Notes: generated by a model not told the origin, from the letters alone. 64,000 nt of DNA from Eriocheir sinensis (GCF_024679095.1 NC_066509.1:17198589-17262588), one strand, 5' to 3'; counted from the first letter of the stretch, positions 50,609 through 62,285 are shown. Made by a program: numbers and translations.

Positions 50609-50770
50609 GCAAATTACGTACACACATCTTTTAGGTACCACGTTTGAAATACACTATACCACCTTGACTGTCAATATATGCATATTCTCGAATCACAGGA
50701 ATGATGATAAAGATATCGCTAAAACATGTTGAAATGATTTTTGCCTGTTGGACACAATGGAGAGCCTTTA
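50609..50770 (+). repeat. diverged direct repeat, partner at 54237-54380
   Basis: AAATTACGTACACACA, then CACTATA, TTGACTGTC, TATATGCATATTCT and CACAATGG occur in the same order at both places. Probably two copies of one old element. Confidence 0.6.
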
Positions 50771-52850
50771 TCCGAAGGCAAACTCAAATCTTGAATATAT
50801 TGACTGCCCGTCCCTTTGAGTAGTATTAGCGACACTGCAGTAAGCGGATTGCTTTGTAACGGCTCACATCTTGCTGTGTAATAATCAGCATAACAAAACG
50901 CCCGGCTCCTCCATGTTGATTCAAATCCTCTCTAACGAGTTACGTTCCTTCGATACAATAGGATTCTTGAGCCATCCTATATACATAATTACAGGATAAG
51001 AGTATTACTAGAATGAACCGCTAGACCTCTATCTTTCCTAGAAAGGCGATAGTCCCCTTCAGGTAATTATCCAACGATTACAATGGTGTCAGCGAGACAG
51101 CTGCCAAATAAGATATCGCATTCGCTGATCTATGCATGATAGTTTTGTTTACAAAAGCAGAGGTGGATGAGCTATGACACGGCACGTGTCTTTGTCGGGA
51201 AACAAACGCCCTGTTCATGAAACGTAACCTGACCCCAAGTTATTCTTTACATCTTTTGAAAGTGATACGATTGAGATCAATCCCAGTAGACACCTTGTAG
51301 TATTGGATTTTCAGTAAACGCATTTGATCGAGGTAACCCTCACAACCGCCCATGTCAGTAAATGTGATAATGAGTCAGAGCTGGCGCGTAATATCTGGAT
51401 AATTGGCTCAAAGTCTGGTACCGTCTTCCCGCACCTCGTAAACACATATAGTTGTTACCTGTACTCAGCCGCAATTTTCACTCGTTCCGGTAATACCGCA
51501 CCTCCGGAAACCTCCGGTACCGTACCCAAAACTATTAAAGCGCGCCTGTTTTTAGTCCGTACCTTAAAAAAAGAAATTGACAAGGGCAATACCGCAGCAT
51601 TATTATTATCGATTATTATTATTATTACACCAAAAATATTTTGGCAGAATTATTGCCACAACGCATAAAGAATACCATGCCAAAGTACTTTATCTCACTA
51701 TAAGTAGTTGGGCACGACATACGGCAAATGCACATGCAACATGGCAACAGTGACACGTGTGTCTCGACGTAAGGAAACCAACAATTTGGGTTCTTGTTAT
51801 CCGTGCACGGTGTTGTCAACTCTGATGACGCAACTCAAGACGGACGACAACGGTATATCTATAATGAATTTCCGTAACGATCTGAATGAGTGACGTCAAC
51901 TCATGGCGGAAGTAGTAATTCGGCAAACTGACCGGAACAATTACTGCAGAGCGGACTGTTGGTCGCTTACTTTTTTAATCCTTGAAACACAGGTGCGGAG
52001 GTACGGATTAAAATACTGCCGATTGTGGCACCTAGTTACGCCCACTTTTGAAAAACTTTCCGTTCAGTCTTCTGGACCTCCGCACTCGTTTAAAGGTCCG
52101 TATTGATAAACTCGAGAGTGCAGCGTCGAGGTGACATGAGTGCAACCGCGAAGTGCCCAGCCTGTAAATGAGACTTAACTTGCAGCTATCGCTGTTCAAT
52201 AAATATTCTCCGCTGTCTCCTCAGAGAGTTTTCTTCATGATCTGACCAACGTCTAATGTTTTTGGATACTACAGTCCGGGTTAGTAGTCAAATTGGTACA
52301 AGAAATGTGATACAAAATATCGAGAGAATGAGTTTTAACCAAGTGAGTCAACAGAGTAAGTGTCAAGCGAGTGCAATGAATGAATGAGAGAATGAGTAGT
52401 CGGTCGAAACGTACAGAGTGAGTAAGTGTGGAAAGCGAGTGGGACAAATATTTAGAGTGAATGCGAAAGTGAATGGGTAGCTGGAGGAATGTAAGGGAGG
52501 CAAAGGCTTAGCTGTCGTGTATGAGATAACACATGAGCGGAAAATGAGCGAATAGGCGAACTATATTGAAATGGCATTCTCGTCTCAAAGCCTCGGCTGA
52601 GGGACCTTCTAAGAAATAATAACTAGCCTTAGCCTTAGGATAGGGTAGGGTCTCTGATTGTAGATTAGAGAACCTAGGTGCAAGGAGAGTCAGCCTAATG
52701 TAGGGGTTACCAAGAGGTCTGTGATGGAGGAGAGAAGTTGATGAGGAACCAGAGGAGTGAGGAGGAAGGACCAGAAGGGAGAGAGGTTGACGACGAGCTA
52801 CCACTCAGCAGGAGCCAGAAGCTTGAGGAATGGTAGGAACAAACGGCCCA
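50771..52850. other. anonymous sequence, no recognised gene
   Basis: No splice-supported exon. GGTACCG / TCCGTAC motifs around 51418-51570 and 51990-52110 hint at a decayed inverted-repeat element but the ends were not resolved. Confidence 0.4.
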
Positions 52851-52909
52851 TTGTAAAGGCGGCTAGATCAGAGCAGCAGACAAATAGCAATTTGTCGAAA
52901 GCGTAGTGC

Positions 52910-53241
52910 AGTTGAGACGTCTGTAGTGTGTGGCTCTGCCACCAGCCCCCCTGAAAACCACCCACGCCTGGTGCTGGGTGACAACGGACCAGGATGGGTA
53001 CAAGAATTTGAACATACAGGGGCAATCCGCCCTCGACTGTCCTGTGGCCGGTACCACTGTACAAGCTGCCCCTTTTGACCCTAAAGGCGCCCGCCTATCC
53101 ATAACCCCACCTGACCATCTCTGTCCATCAGAGCAAGCCTTTATCCTAGTCCATCACCAGGGACTGCCCAATTCTATCGTGTCACTCACCGAGCCTGACT
53201 TCACGCCAGCCTCCTCCACTCCGCATCCAGCAACCCGTTAG
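52910..53241 (+). other. unidentified open frame, about 100 codons
   Basis: A moderately GC-rich frame containing PPAPLKTTHAWCWVTTDQDG, IQGQSALDCPVAGTTVQAAP and SEQAFILVHHQGLPN, ending at TAG 53241. It has no recognisable domain. It could be a retroelement gag remnant or chance. Confidence 0.25.
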
Positions 53242-54236
53242 AGCTACATTCTGAGAATATTGCCCCAATCTCCCTTGTTGAATCTGAAGTTAGCTAGCTT
53301 AAAGGCCTCACAGCCTGCATTTATCTTTATTTTATGGTTCTGCTAGGACTTCGCTAACCTTATGAATGTCTCCCTTTATATATAAGCTCCATTGAGTTAT
53401 CCATTTATAAACTGCTGCTCATTGGAAATTACTGAACCATACACATCCCTCCATAGTGCATAGAGAACGCCCATCCAGTTTCAATTGTTGAATTCAGTGG
53501 TTCCTCGTATTGGTAAATCCCAACTCTGAATCCATACTAAGTCAACGCCTCCTTTCTGGTCACAAACTTCGAACGAGTGTTCAGGTGCCTGGGGCCCAAC
53601 ATCCGGCACCAGCGCTCGCTGATCGCACGCTACCACATAACATTCATAACCCTAGTGGTTTGTCATAACGATGGCATGTAGCTTAAATTATTTAGTTATT
53701 TAGGTTTAGATTTGGAATATTTTCTCTATTTTCCACGCCAGTATCGAATAAAAGGTGAGGTATGTTTCCAACATCTTTTCTGGAGGAAACCACAATAGCT
53801 GCCATGGTGAGGTTGTCGCCAGGTACAGTACTGCCCAGGATGTCAAACGATGATATCAACGCTGATGTTTGTAAAGCACTGAGGTTCCAAGTGGACGCAG
53901 GGTTGGGATGTTCTACTTGACGGATGTTTCAGGTGACTGACACTGCTATACGTGAAAAACAAAATAAAATATATGTTTATTGATTAATAAATGAAACATC
54001 TACGTAAAATAAGTTTTCCGGAAGCAACCACTTGATTAATACAAAATAAATTACTGAAATCTGACTTTAGATCATTTTGAAAAAATCCCCCGGAAACATG
54101 GCTGATTTTTTGCTCGATTAAAAATCACTTAAATTAAGAACTGCAAATGTGCTGTATGTCCATCATCATTTAGCAGCCTAATGGATGGTTATATAACGAA
54201 GCCAAGCCTCACTGTACAGATTTTTGCAAGGTAGAG
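53242..54236. other. anonymous sequence, no recognised gene
   Basis: No exon, repeat array or element ends were seen. Confidence 0.4.
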
Positions 54237-54380
54237 AAATTACGTACACACAACTTTAGGTAATGTTTCTTGCTTATACACACTATAATTCACTTGACTG
54301 TCTATATATGCATATTCTAGACACAGTATTAAAATACAAAACATGCTAAATACCTCTTTGGGCACAATGGGAGAGCTTAA
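54237..54380 (+). repeat. diverged direct repeat, partner at 50609-50770
   Basis: See partner; identity is partial, with several indels. Confidence 0.6.
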
Positions 54381-54789
54381 ACCATAAATCTAAGAATAAT
54401 TGTAAAGCGGGGAAAACCAGAACAATCGATCATCTTAAATAATTAAGGTATTAACTGTGAATTATGTGATGGTGCGGCAGGGCAGACATTCAGACAGACA
54501 GACGAACCAGTGATGGGTCAGCATCGCGTGGTTCTGACTCATCGTGAAAGTGCCGATGATTGTTAGTTAGTTTTTTTATTTATTTATTTTTTTATTTTTT
54601 TTATTCACGGGGAACGACGAGGAGGAATTTTTCACCTAAGTCTCGTGGGAGAGAGAAACAGCTAGCTGTCTCTGAACTCCTGAGTTAGTGGAACAGGCCA
54701 AGTATCTGCAACTACAACCACCGGTAGTATGCTAGTTTAGCCGGCAGCCACGCCAAAGGGCGAGTAGGGAAGGCGCTGAGAGCCGCCTA

Positions 54790-54935
54790 TCAGACGAGCT
54801 CTGGCCTCTCCTACGCAAGTACGTGTGAAATTAACTCCTACGGACAGTGAATATTTAGTATGTTGAAATGTTATTATTATACCTATAACGGTTAAACTCA
54901 GACGAGCTCCATGGCCTCTCCTACGCAGGTCCCCT
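54790..54935 (+). repeat. 30-base direct repeats about 108 bases apart
   Basis: CAGACGAGCTC plus GGCCTCTCCTACGCA occurs at 54791 and 54899. Confidence 0.7.
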
Positions 54936-55017
54936 ACTGACTGGGCGGTTACACCCTTGTTGTGTAGTAAAATATGTAAAGTTCCCCTTTGTTGTGCCGA
55001 TCCATGATCACCCTCTG

Positions 55018-56330
55018 TGGGCCCGGATTCATCAATCTTACCAACCACGCCTCCGGTATCTCTCACATTTACCGGAGCGCTACCAGAGCTGCGGCATCTT
55101 TCAAACACGGCATTCATCAACGGTATGGTAACGCTCCGGTAACTCGCACCCTAGCAACGATTGGTTGGGCTGGATAACCAATCACGTGCGACCTTTGATG
55201 CTGTATTTCAGCTTTCCCGTGTCGTTTGTTTACTAATACACAGACTTCAAAATCAAGTCATGTGTATTGTACAGGCGTAAATACTGCCTTAAAACAAATA
55301 ATTAGCGTGGTGATCCCTCAATTAGATGCGTTTTTTACGAATGAATGCACGTTACTTGTATATTTATTCTTGAAATAAAAATATACTCGCTTATGTAGCC
55401 TAGCTATATTCTGAACATTTTTGTATGTTACCTTCATAGTTTTCCGTCGCCAACAACAGCTGCGTGCCTCGCTATCACAAGATTGGGTATTATTCTAACC
55501 CCTCGCAACCAAAACTGGCTAGGGGGCCATTGTCATCATGCCTCACTGGTGCAGCCAAGCAATGGGTGTGGGCGTGGGAAGTTGTGGCTGCTGAGGTGAA
55601 TGGCGTGATCGAGTGGCTTCGTGAGTAGTGTGGAGGAGGTCAGAGCAAAATTTTACGACATTAATCTCCACAGCAAGAATATTTTAGACTTCAGACGGAA
55701 GGTGACTGTCACAGACAGAACATTATTCCCTCTGCAGTGTTTTAACAAGTAGGGAAAAGTCATGTGGGTGGACAGTTCCACAGACTTACATACTATAAAG
55801 TGCAGCCTGCAAGTGAAGCCGGCCTGAGGCCGTGGATGGGTCTGCCCAGTTCATCCCAAACCGATGACTTCACACACCTCACTCCCACCCCGTTTCCTGA
55901 CCCCAACATTCATTTTTGATAAAAATGGAGACCTCCATCATCTTCCTGAGAAAATTCTGCATCACTCTAGTATAAAATTGTAACAATAATATGTAAATAC
56001 ACATACGAAAATCAAAGTTAAATGAATTGGGAGTACACATTTTCTTGCATTTATTTATCTTCAACTCCTTCGTACTTAGCTGGTTTTCGTCACATCGCTT
56101 TTATAAGCCCAGATCCTAAATCTGCATGCTTTTCTGCTTCTGATGGTGTAGGGTACGTCACGAGGTGAAAATATACATAGGCTCAAAATCGCCTCCGAAC
56201 ATGAGCCGAGACAGTGTCTACCTACTTACCACGCCTGCAGTAACTCTGTTACGGGTGCTCGGAGCCGCGGTAACTTTTGGCTTTAACACGGCTCCGGTAA
56301 GTGGTTGATGAATGCAGATTTACCGGGTAT
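55018..56330. mobile_element. possible inverted-repeat element (MITE-like)
   Basis: The left end GGGCCCGGATTCATCAATCT and inner TTTACCGGAGCGC resemble the complement of the right side, where AAATCTGCATTCATCAACCA and TTACCGGAGCCG read on the minus strand from about 56322. Several ACCGGAG / CTCCGGT motifs lie inside both ends. Target duplication and exact ends are not resolved. Confidence 0.4.
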
Positions 56331-56850
56331 AAACTCTAAAATCTATCTCCATCCATAAATGTACTGAGTGGCCCACCCCTTCGTATATTTTCCGCATGTG
56401 GCCCTCTGTGAAAAAAAGTCTGGACACCCGGCCCTGACTTAGACAGACTAAAGTGCTTTTTCTATATAGCGTTAAATAGCCTACTTACAGACTTGCAGCC
56501 AGATAATGAACAATTGCAAGGCATTGTGATTTGACAAAAACAAGCAACCCAGATACACCACCGCTTCCGGCTGTCTAGGCGTAAACCATAACTGAAACCA
56601 CCAACCTTCCGCCAGATGACGTCATGCACCAGTCGATTCAAAATTTGACGCGCTCTCCGGTAGACCCAGTGTCCTTTGATCCTGGTACCGGTATGGGCCA
56701 TGTGGAGACGAATTAATAAGCCTTGAATATGCTGTGCTGGCTGCTGAGTCGATCGATCACTGCCTCGCTGACCGTCTTCCCAATTAAGTTCCCCTGGTGC
56801 ACCATTTTGTCCTGCTTTTCGTTTCCATCATAGCTCCCGTCTCCATTATT
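56331..56850. other. anonymous sequence, no recognised gene
   Basis: Contains GGTACCGGTATGGGCCA near 56683, a motif related to the GGTACC clusters at 57.7 and 62.3 kb. No gene seen. Confidence 0.4.
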
Positions 56851-56852
56851 TT

Positions 56853-57124
56853 ATTATTGGGTTTATTTATTGGATTTACTGGATAATTCTTTATGTCCGA
56901 TTCTTTTTTATTTAGGTTGCTAAAATATATTGTTATTGGCATTAGACTATGATCGAGTACATCCATAATATCTATGCATGATATTTTTTTATCGAAAAAA
57001 TAAATATTCACTTCATTCAGAGAGAGAGAGAGAGAGAGAGAAGGAATACAACAGAAGAAACATCTTAATTAAGGGCAGAAATAGATGAGAGGAAAAAGTT
57101 ATTCCGCTGTGTGTGTATGGGGGA

Positions 57125-57159
<35 letters not shown>

Positions 57160-57285
57160 ACACACACACACACACACACACACGCAAACTTCCCCATACA
57201 CACACACACACATACAGCGGAGTAGCTTTTTCCTCTCATTTATTTCTGCCCTTAATTAGGATGTTTCTTCTGTTGTACATATACA

Positions 57286-57341
<56 letters not shown>

Positions 57342-57650
57342 ACCCAAGACTCCACCCTGACAGAGGTGGTGACAAAATTCCCACCTCCTCGATAAACTGA
57401 AAACTGACGCCATCCTCTGACGGGCTCACCAGCCCGTGCCGTCCTCTAGGAGGACAAGTCAACAACATTCTCTCTCTCTCTCTCTGAATGAAGTGAATAT
57501 TTATTTTTTCAATAAAAAAATAGCATGTATAGTATATATGGATGTACTCGATCATAGTCTAATAACAATAATAATATATATTAGCAACCTAAAAAAAAAA
57601 AAAAAATCGGGCATGAAGAATTATTCAATAAATCCAATAAATAAATCTGA
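56853..57650. repeat. nested inverted repeats
   Basis: Outer arms: 56853-57035 is complementary to about 57472-57650 (GGATGTACTCGATCATAGTC at 57540 against its complement at 56949, and the GAATGAAGTGAATATTTATT block). Inner arms: about 57041-57140 is complementary to about 57187-57282 (TTTCTGCCCTTAATTAGGAT against its near complement at about 57063). The centre is (GT)n then (AC)n. A (CT)n array at 57288-57338 and about 125 unpaired bases separate the inner structure from the right outer arm. Confidence 0.8.
57288..57338. repeat. (CT)n microsatellite
   Basis: About 25 CT units within the nested inverted repeat. Confidence 0.95.
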
Positions 57651-57797
57651 GCAATCTGGGACCGGTACCAAGCAATCTGGGACCGGTACCAAGCAATCTG
57701 GGACCGGTACCAAGCAATCTGGTACCGGTAGCGTACCGTTTAGCTGGTACCGTTAGTACTGGTACTGGTCTGGTACCGGTACCTGGCCACCCCTAGT
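57648..57797. repeat. 20-base tandem repeats and GGTACC-rich element end
   Basis: GCAATCTGGGACCGGTACCA is repeated four times (57648-57727, last copy varied), followed by more GGTACCGGTA motifs. It ends GGTACCTGGCCACCCCTA, whose complement TAGGGGTGGCCAGGTACC matches the start of the block at 62288. Confidence 0.8.
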
Positions 57798-57849
57798 AAA
57801 CAAAGCAGCATGGTGAGTCACACACTTTAGTTTCTTTGACTGAACGTAG

Positions 57850-58203
57850 TCCAGGCACTGCCCATGGTGCCCCACACAACCCGACACACCAGAACACCCC
57901 CTCCTCCACTGCCCAAGATTCCACTCCGTCCGCATCAACCTCAAGGCATCCCTAACCAGACTCCGCATTCACAGGCCATCCCTAGAGGCCTTGCTGGGCA
58001 GCGACACCCTCAGCCCCAACAAGGCCTTCCAAGCCCTCAAGTGTATGCAAACCTTCCTGCAGAAGTCAGGGCAACTCGACAGGATCTAACTCCCACTCAG
58101 GTGACGGAACGGCAAACAAAAATAACACCTGATACCAACTACCATTGAAGGGGCTCCAGAGGCTGTGGCCCCACAGCCTAACTAGCCCCATAAAACACCC
58201 GAG
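57850..58203 (+). pseudogene. LINE ORF2 C-terminus with zinc knuckle and 3' tail
   Basis: The frame reads CPWCPTQPDTPEHPLLHCPR (C-x2-C, H, C zinc cluster), FHSVRINLKASLTRLRIHRP and LLGSDTLSPNKAFQALKCMQ, ending GQLDRI and TAA near 58089. The 3' UTR contains CTGTGGCCCCACAGCCTAAC and ends in (GAA)n at 58203. This is the usual end of Jockey-like LINEs. It is strongly 5'-truncated, but this small part is unbroken. Confidence 0.65.
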
Positions 58204-58301
58204 AAGAAGAAGATTTTGTTTTTGTAACACGTGAAAAGTTGCAATGTAAGGTAGGTACTACGTCCTCTCTCTGAAGATCGCTTGAAGGAGATGTTAATGA
58301 G

Positions 58302-58372
58302 ACTGACGGGGCTCTAAAGTCTGTGGCCCCACAGCCTAACTAGCCCCATATACCACCCAAGAAGAAGACTGT
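58302..58372 (+). repeat. second copy of the LINE 3' tail
   Basis: GGGGCTCTAAAG, CTGTGGCCCCACAGCCTAAC and TAGCCCCATA are followed by AGAAGAAGA, matching 58149-58212 with few changes. Probably a very short insertion of the same LINE family or a tail duplication. Confidence 0.65.
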
Positions 58373-58904
58373 CACAGAGTAAGAGAGAGAGAGAGAGAGA
58401 GAGTCTGTCAAATGGAGTGTGTATGACAGACCGTGGAGGCGACTTAACAGTTGAGGGCATATGCTAACTTATAATGTGCAACATCGTTGGTCATCTTCAT
58501 CTCATTAGTCCATGAACCTGTACCGGATTAAGGGAAATCTGTAGAGCAACCTGAATTTCTTACCTGGATGGGGACATACCCCATCCTTAAAACTGCATGA
58601 TGTCTCCAACCAAAACTGCAGCTGATGCTTTCCATTAAGATGGTCAGATGGTTGGCTAATATGACAATACGAGATGGCACGGACAACTACATACTAATTT
58701 TCAATATCCAGTCAATAACAACAATCCAAACAAAACACTCAAAGAACAACCAAACCATGAGGCAAATTAATCAAACTCATATAAGATCTGACCGAGATTC
58801 TTATCCAGCAGGTGCTTGAAGGAATTCAATGTGTGATAGAAACAACAGAATCTGGCAAGCTGTTCCAAATGTTAATTAGGTAAAGGTCCAATATAACTCC
58901 GGCT

Positions 58905-59154
58905 TCAGAAGTGTAGAAAGGTATGGTAGTCTATGAAACACTTGTCATAACACAGGCCAACATCGTACTCTTGACAGTAAGACCTTGTGTCTTTCCTTCG
59001 TTGCTCCCTGCGTGTCGTATTGGCACACACATGACACCTTCGAAAAGGGTTCTTTTTGGTGGGGTTAGGAGGGATGAAGCGGGAGAAGTGTCGCTCTACC
59101 AAGCGAGAAGGTGCACCAACACCAGTCATCTGAGGCACTGTCGATATTCTCATC
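58905..59154 (-). pseudogene. piggyBac transposase C-terminal fragment
   Basis: On the minus strand: GAPSRLVERHFSRFIPPNPT, KKNPFRRCHVCANTTRREQR, then YCQEYDVGLCYDKCFIDYHT and stop. The Cys pattern (CxxC, C, LC, CF) with the final YHT is the C-terminal cysteine-rich domain of piggyBac-type transposases, which helps bind the element ends. One expected CxxC is CQEY here, so a zinc ligand is lost. The DDD catalytic domain is not recognisable upstream, so this is a fragment. Confidence 0.65.
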
Positions 59155-59509
59155 TGACTCTAACACCATATCTACTGCCTCAGCCAGAGAGATAATTATC
59201 TTCCCCTGGGCAGCACGGGCAGTCAGCCATGTTTGCATGCACCCAGCACAAAGGCTGAAATGACGTCGCGCAAATATTTCCTACTGTGAGTGACAAGTGA
59301 GGACTGGTATGTAAGTTTTCAAATAGTGTAAACTTGCCCCGTATCTTTACACATAACGTGTGTGAATATTACCAGCCTAAAACAATTATGTACAGAGATA
59401 AAGGGTCGAGAACTTGCGACAGCTGAGAGCTGTCAGCGGGGCTGAGCGTTACACATATACATGATGGCTCAGAGCTGTCAGCGGGGCTGGACGGGTTAAT
59501 TGTTCTGTA
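59155..59509. other. no recognised gene; short GAGCTGTCAGCGGGGCTG duplication
   Basis: GAGCTGTCAGCGGGGCTG occurs at 59426 and 59472, about 46 bases apart. Otherwise unassigned. Confidence 0.5.
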
Positions 59510-60340
59510 GGGTGAGGTGGACACAACTCGTACTACTACTGTAGTGGGAAAATATTAATTAAAAATCTGTATTTGCCCTAACAGGCAAAATAAAGAGTGC
59601 ATAATACTCCTCAGGTAATGGGCTTCCGAGGAGAATATTTTTTCTCCATAGGAAGGTTTTATTTATTTTTCAATTGCTGTACGGCTTGTGACCAGGGGGT
59701 CACGGCTCATACACAAGGTGTTCACGGCCTGTACAATTTTATAAATAAATTTCTTAAAAATCCGACTTTGCACGAAGACTCAAACCCAAATATCTAAAGT
59801 AATCCTTAGGCTGTGGGCTTCCTTTGAGGTATCAGTTTAGATTGTTTGGACTTCCAATTCTGCAAGTGATGGCAGTGTTTTAACTTGTAATTTTTAGGTG
59901 GTTTTCTATGCTCGTCAAATGTAACTAGGCTTTACAATAACATTTTGCGTCCACTAGTTGTACGACTCGTGAACTACCCACATGTTTGTTTACGGGATTC
60001 CCACGAACACAAAAACTCGGCACAACAATATCTTTCCATGCAAATATCTTTTCAATATGATCATATTTGCCGTGGAAACTTTCACCAGCAAAGTCAAGAC
60101 ATATTCACAGTCACCATACAATATACTCTGAGGCGAGAAAATTGCATCAGACAACTCAAAAATTTATAAAACTTGCCGAGCATTTTCAGGCGTGAGGCTT
60201 GTGGCACAAGATGGCTGTGTCAGCTGGTGGTGTCCCATTTTCTTTCTCCTGTAGGAAGCGAAACTTTCCTTGATGTTCTGCTTCAACAAGACGGCCTTTG
60301 TACGTCTTGTGACCGTGTACGAGTTATGTCCACCTCACCC
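59510..60340. mobile_element. TA-flanked inverted-repeat element, 831 bp
   Basis: The left terminus is GGGTGAGGTGGACACAACTC. The right terminus on the opposite strand is GGGTGAGGTGGACATAACTC, and the match runs about 24 bases with one mismatch. TA lies on both sides (59508-59509 and 60341-60342). No transposase motif was found in the AT-rich interior. The TA duplication suggests a Tc1/mariner-type or similar DNA transposon. Confidence 0.7.
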
Positions 60341-60342
60341 TA

Positions 60343-61104
60343 CCTACTTTTTGTTTTGTTATTGTTTTCTGATTAGATCATTTAAAAATTTTGAAAATCA
60401 GGATCAAGAGAGTAGCTACTTTAATTTCTAATATATTTCGTGACTCAAAGAAATATTTTGAAAAAAATAACATAAGTACATATTCTAAACCTTTACCTAC
60501 ACGGTAAAATTTCTATTAAAATACAAATTAGCCAGCATGATGCTCACCAGCTACACAGGAGCTGGATACAGTAGGCTGAGGTGTGTATTTACACTTTTGA
60601 CTCCACTACATTGCATTTATATCTGAGTTTTGGATAGGTTTAGTTGCTTCTGTGGGTTGGTTGTCGAGGGATCAATTAATATGGTTAGTGTATCATGTAG
60701 TATTAGCTACATTAGCTCTGTGATGGTAAATATAGTTGATGATTTTTATCTATCTAATTGTAGCTCTGTTGCCTTGTTCCTTCAAGAAACTGACTTTAAT
60801 TTGTAGCCATAACAGAAGGGTTTTGGATCTCCCTGTTCATACACACTAATTTCACAACATTCACATCCTTTTTCCCACTGTTTTCTTTTATGCATTACTG
60901 ATTACTATTGATTCTCTCTACCAGTGGGCTCCTTACCACACCCTTCTCTCCTATGACTCGGATACATTCTTCACAAAATCCCTATTCTGCATTCATATGG
61001 GACTGCCATTATTTGGTATTTCTTTATAGATATGAACACTGCAAAAGCAGATTGAGAGCAGTAATATAAACATCCCTTTCACTGATACATCTGTCTCCTT
61101 TCAG
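60343..61104. other. AT-rich, probably intron of the WD-repeat gene
   Basis: No coding exon recognised. It ends in the acceptor CTGTCTCCTTTCAG. Confidence 0.4.
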
Positions 61105-61271
61105 TTTTCCCTTTTAAATAAAAGAGAAAATGCTCACTCCGAGGGCATCTGGGCATGTGCTTGGGGTCACTTTGTTCCTGAGGAAAAGTCAGATGAAAAG
61201 TCCAGTGAGGAAAAAGAGGAGAATAAAGAAAATGAAGAAACACAAAATGAAGAGAAGAATGTCCCCGACAG
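61105..61271 (+). CDS. WD-repeat protein exon, WDR61/SKI8-like
   Basis: Between acceptor CTGTCTCCTTTCAG and donor GTGAGT, this 167-base exon reads FSLLNKRENAHSEGIWACAW, GHFVPEEKSDEKSSEEKEEN, then a Glu/Lys/Asn-rich run ending NVPD plus AG. The start matches the first blade of WDR61/SKI8, where ENAH.DGIWACAWG opens the beta-propeller; that protein serves the SKI and PAF1 complexes in RNA decay and transcription. The acidic run would be a loop insertion in blade 1. The identity rests on about 20 residues, and the exons before and after were not found. Confidence 0.5.
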
Positions 61272-62285
61272 GTGAGTTTTTATACTAGTTCTTTAAGTTG
61301 GTAGCTCTAGTCTGCATGCTGTAATACTATTTTTTGTATTATTATTCCCTTTTCCATGCAAGCTAATTTATTTTCAAGGAAGCCAGATTGTCATGTTGAA
61401 ATCAATCATTATTACTAACTTATGTAATTTATATAATTTAGTAATGATAATTTAGTGGCCTCGCATTCAGTGCAGAAATTTGGTTCAAGATCACGTCGCG
61501 TTGGATGAAATTAATGTTGGACAAACAAAAGAACCTATGGGAAAATTGAATTTTGTCAGAACTTCTGAAAATACACGACCCTTCATTTCCTGGATATTTG
61601 ATTTCTCAGACGAAATCTGGGGTCTGGCAGTTGTCGGACATATGCCTGGTCAAGTGGAAATCAAATCAAAATACAGGTAAAAAATCTGGGGTTTGGCTAA
61701 GTCTGTTGGTTGCCTAGCCAAGTCTGCGTTTGCAACACTCGCTAGGTGGATGGTCATGTCACCTCCACAGTGGGTTCACTTATTCAATAAGCTTTGTATT
61801 CTTATTCAGAATTGTTGAATTCCTTTGATTTTATTTGCTATTTGTGTATTGGTAATTCACTCTCTTTTCGTTTGTGTCTTCAATTAAAAGTCCACAATGG
61901 ATTCAATAAGCTGCTTCTTGTCTGTTTGTTTACAGTTATCATCTGAGCAGCTACTTGTAGTTATGATTGTTTTTATTACCACACTTTATCTAGCATGTGC
62001 TGGACAGTGTGGTAAAAGTTTGGGGCAGATGCTGAATATTGATGATTGCCAGACTTGATTTACTGAGTTGATTTATGTGAGTTTGGTTTATGCGTTGTTG
62101 AAATAACGCGGGGTCCAAAATAAAAATGTTTAATTTACACGTTTTTTTTCACTTATACGCTATATTTTATAAAGCGGCCACCAGATGTCTCACGCAACTG
62201 GACTCACACGGCGCCGCGGCCACACAGCTGAGCTCAGTTCTTCCCGCACGCCACTTGAACAACAATACAGTACCCACGCTACTCA
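61272..62285. other. probable intron, no further exon recognised
   Basis: Frames at 61440-61700 are open in two registers but match no family known to me. The rest is AT-rich. Confidence 0.4.

Noticed and set aside
61480..61680. Second exon of the WD-repeat gene
   Set aside because: The frames here lack WD-repeat residues and the expected V-T-G-x-x-D-D-L block; no good acceptor in phase was seen.
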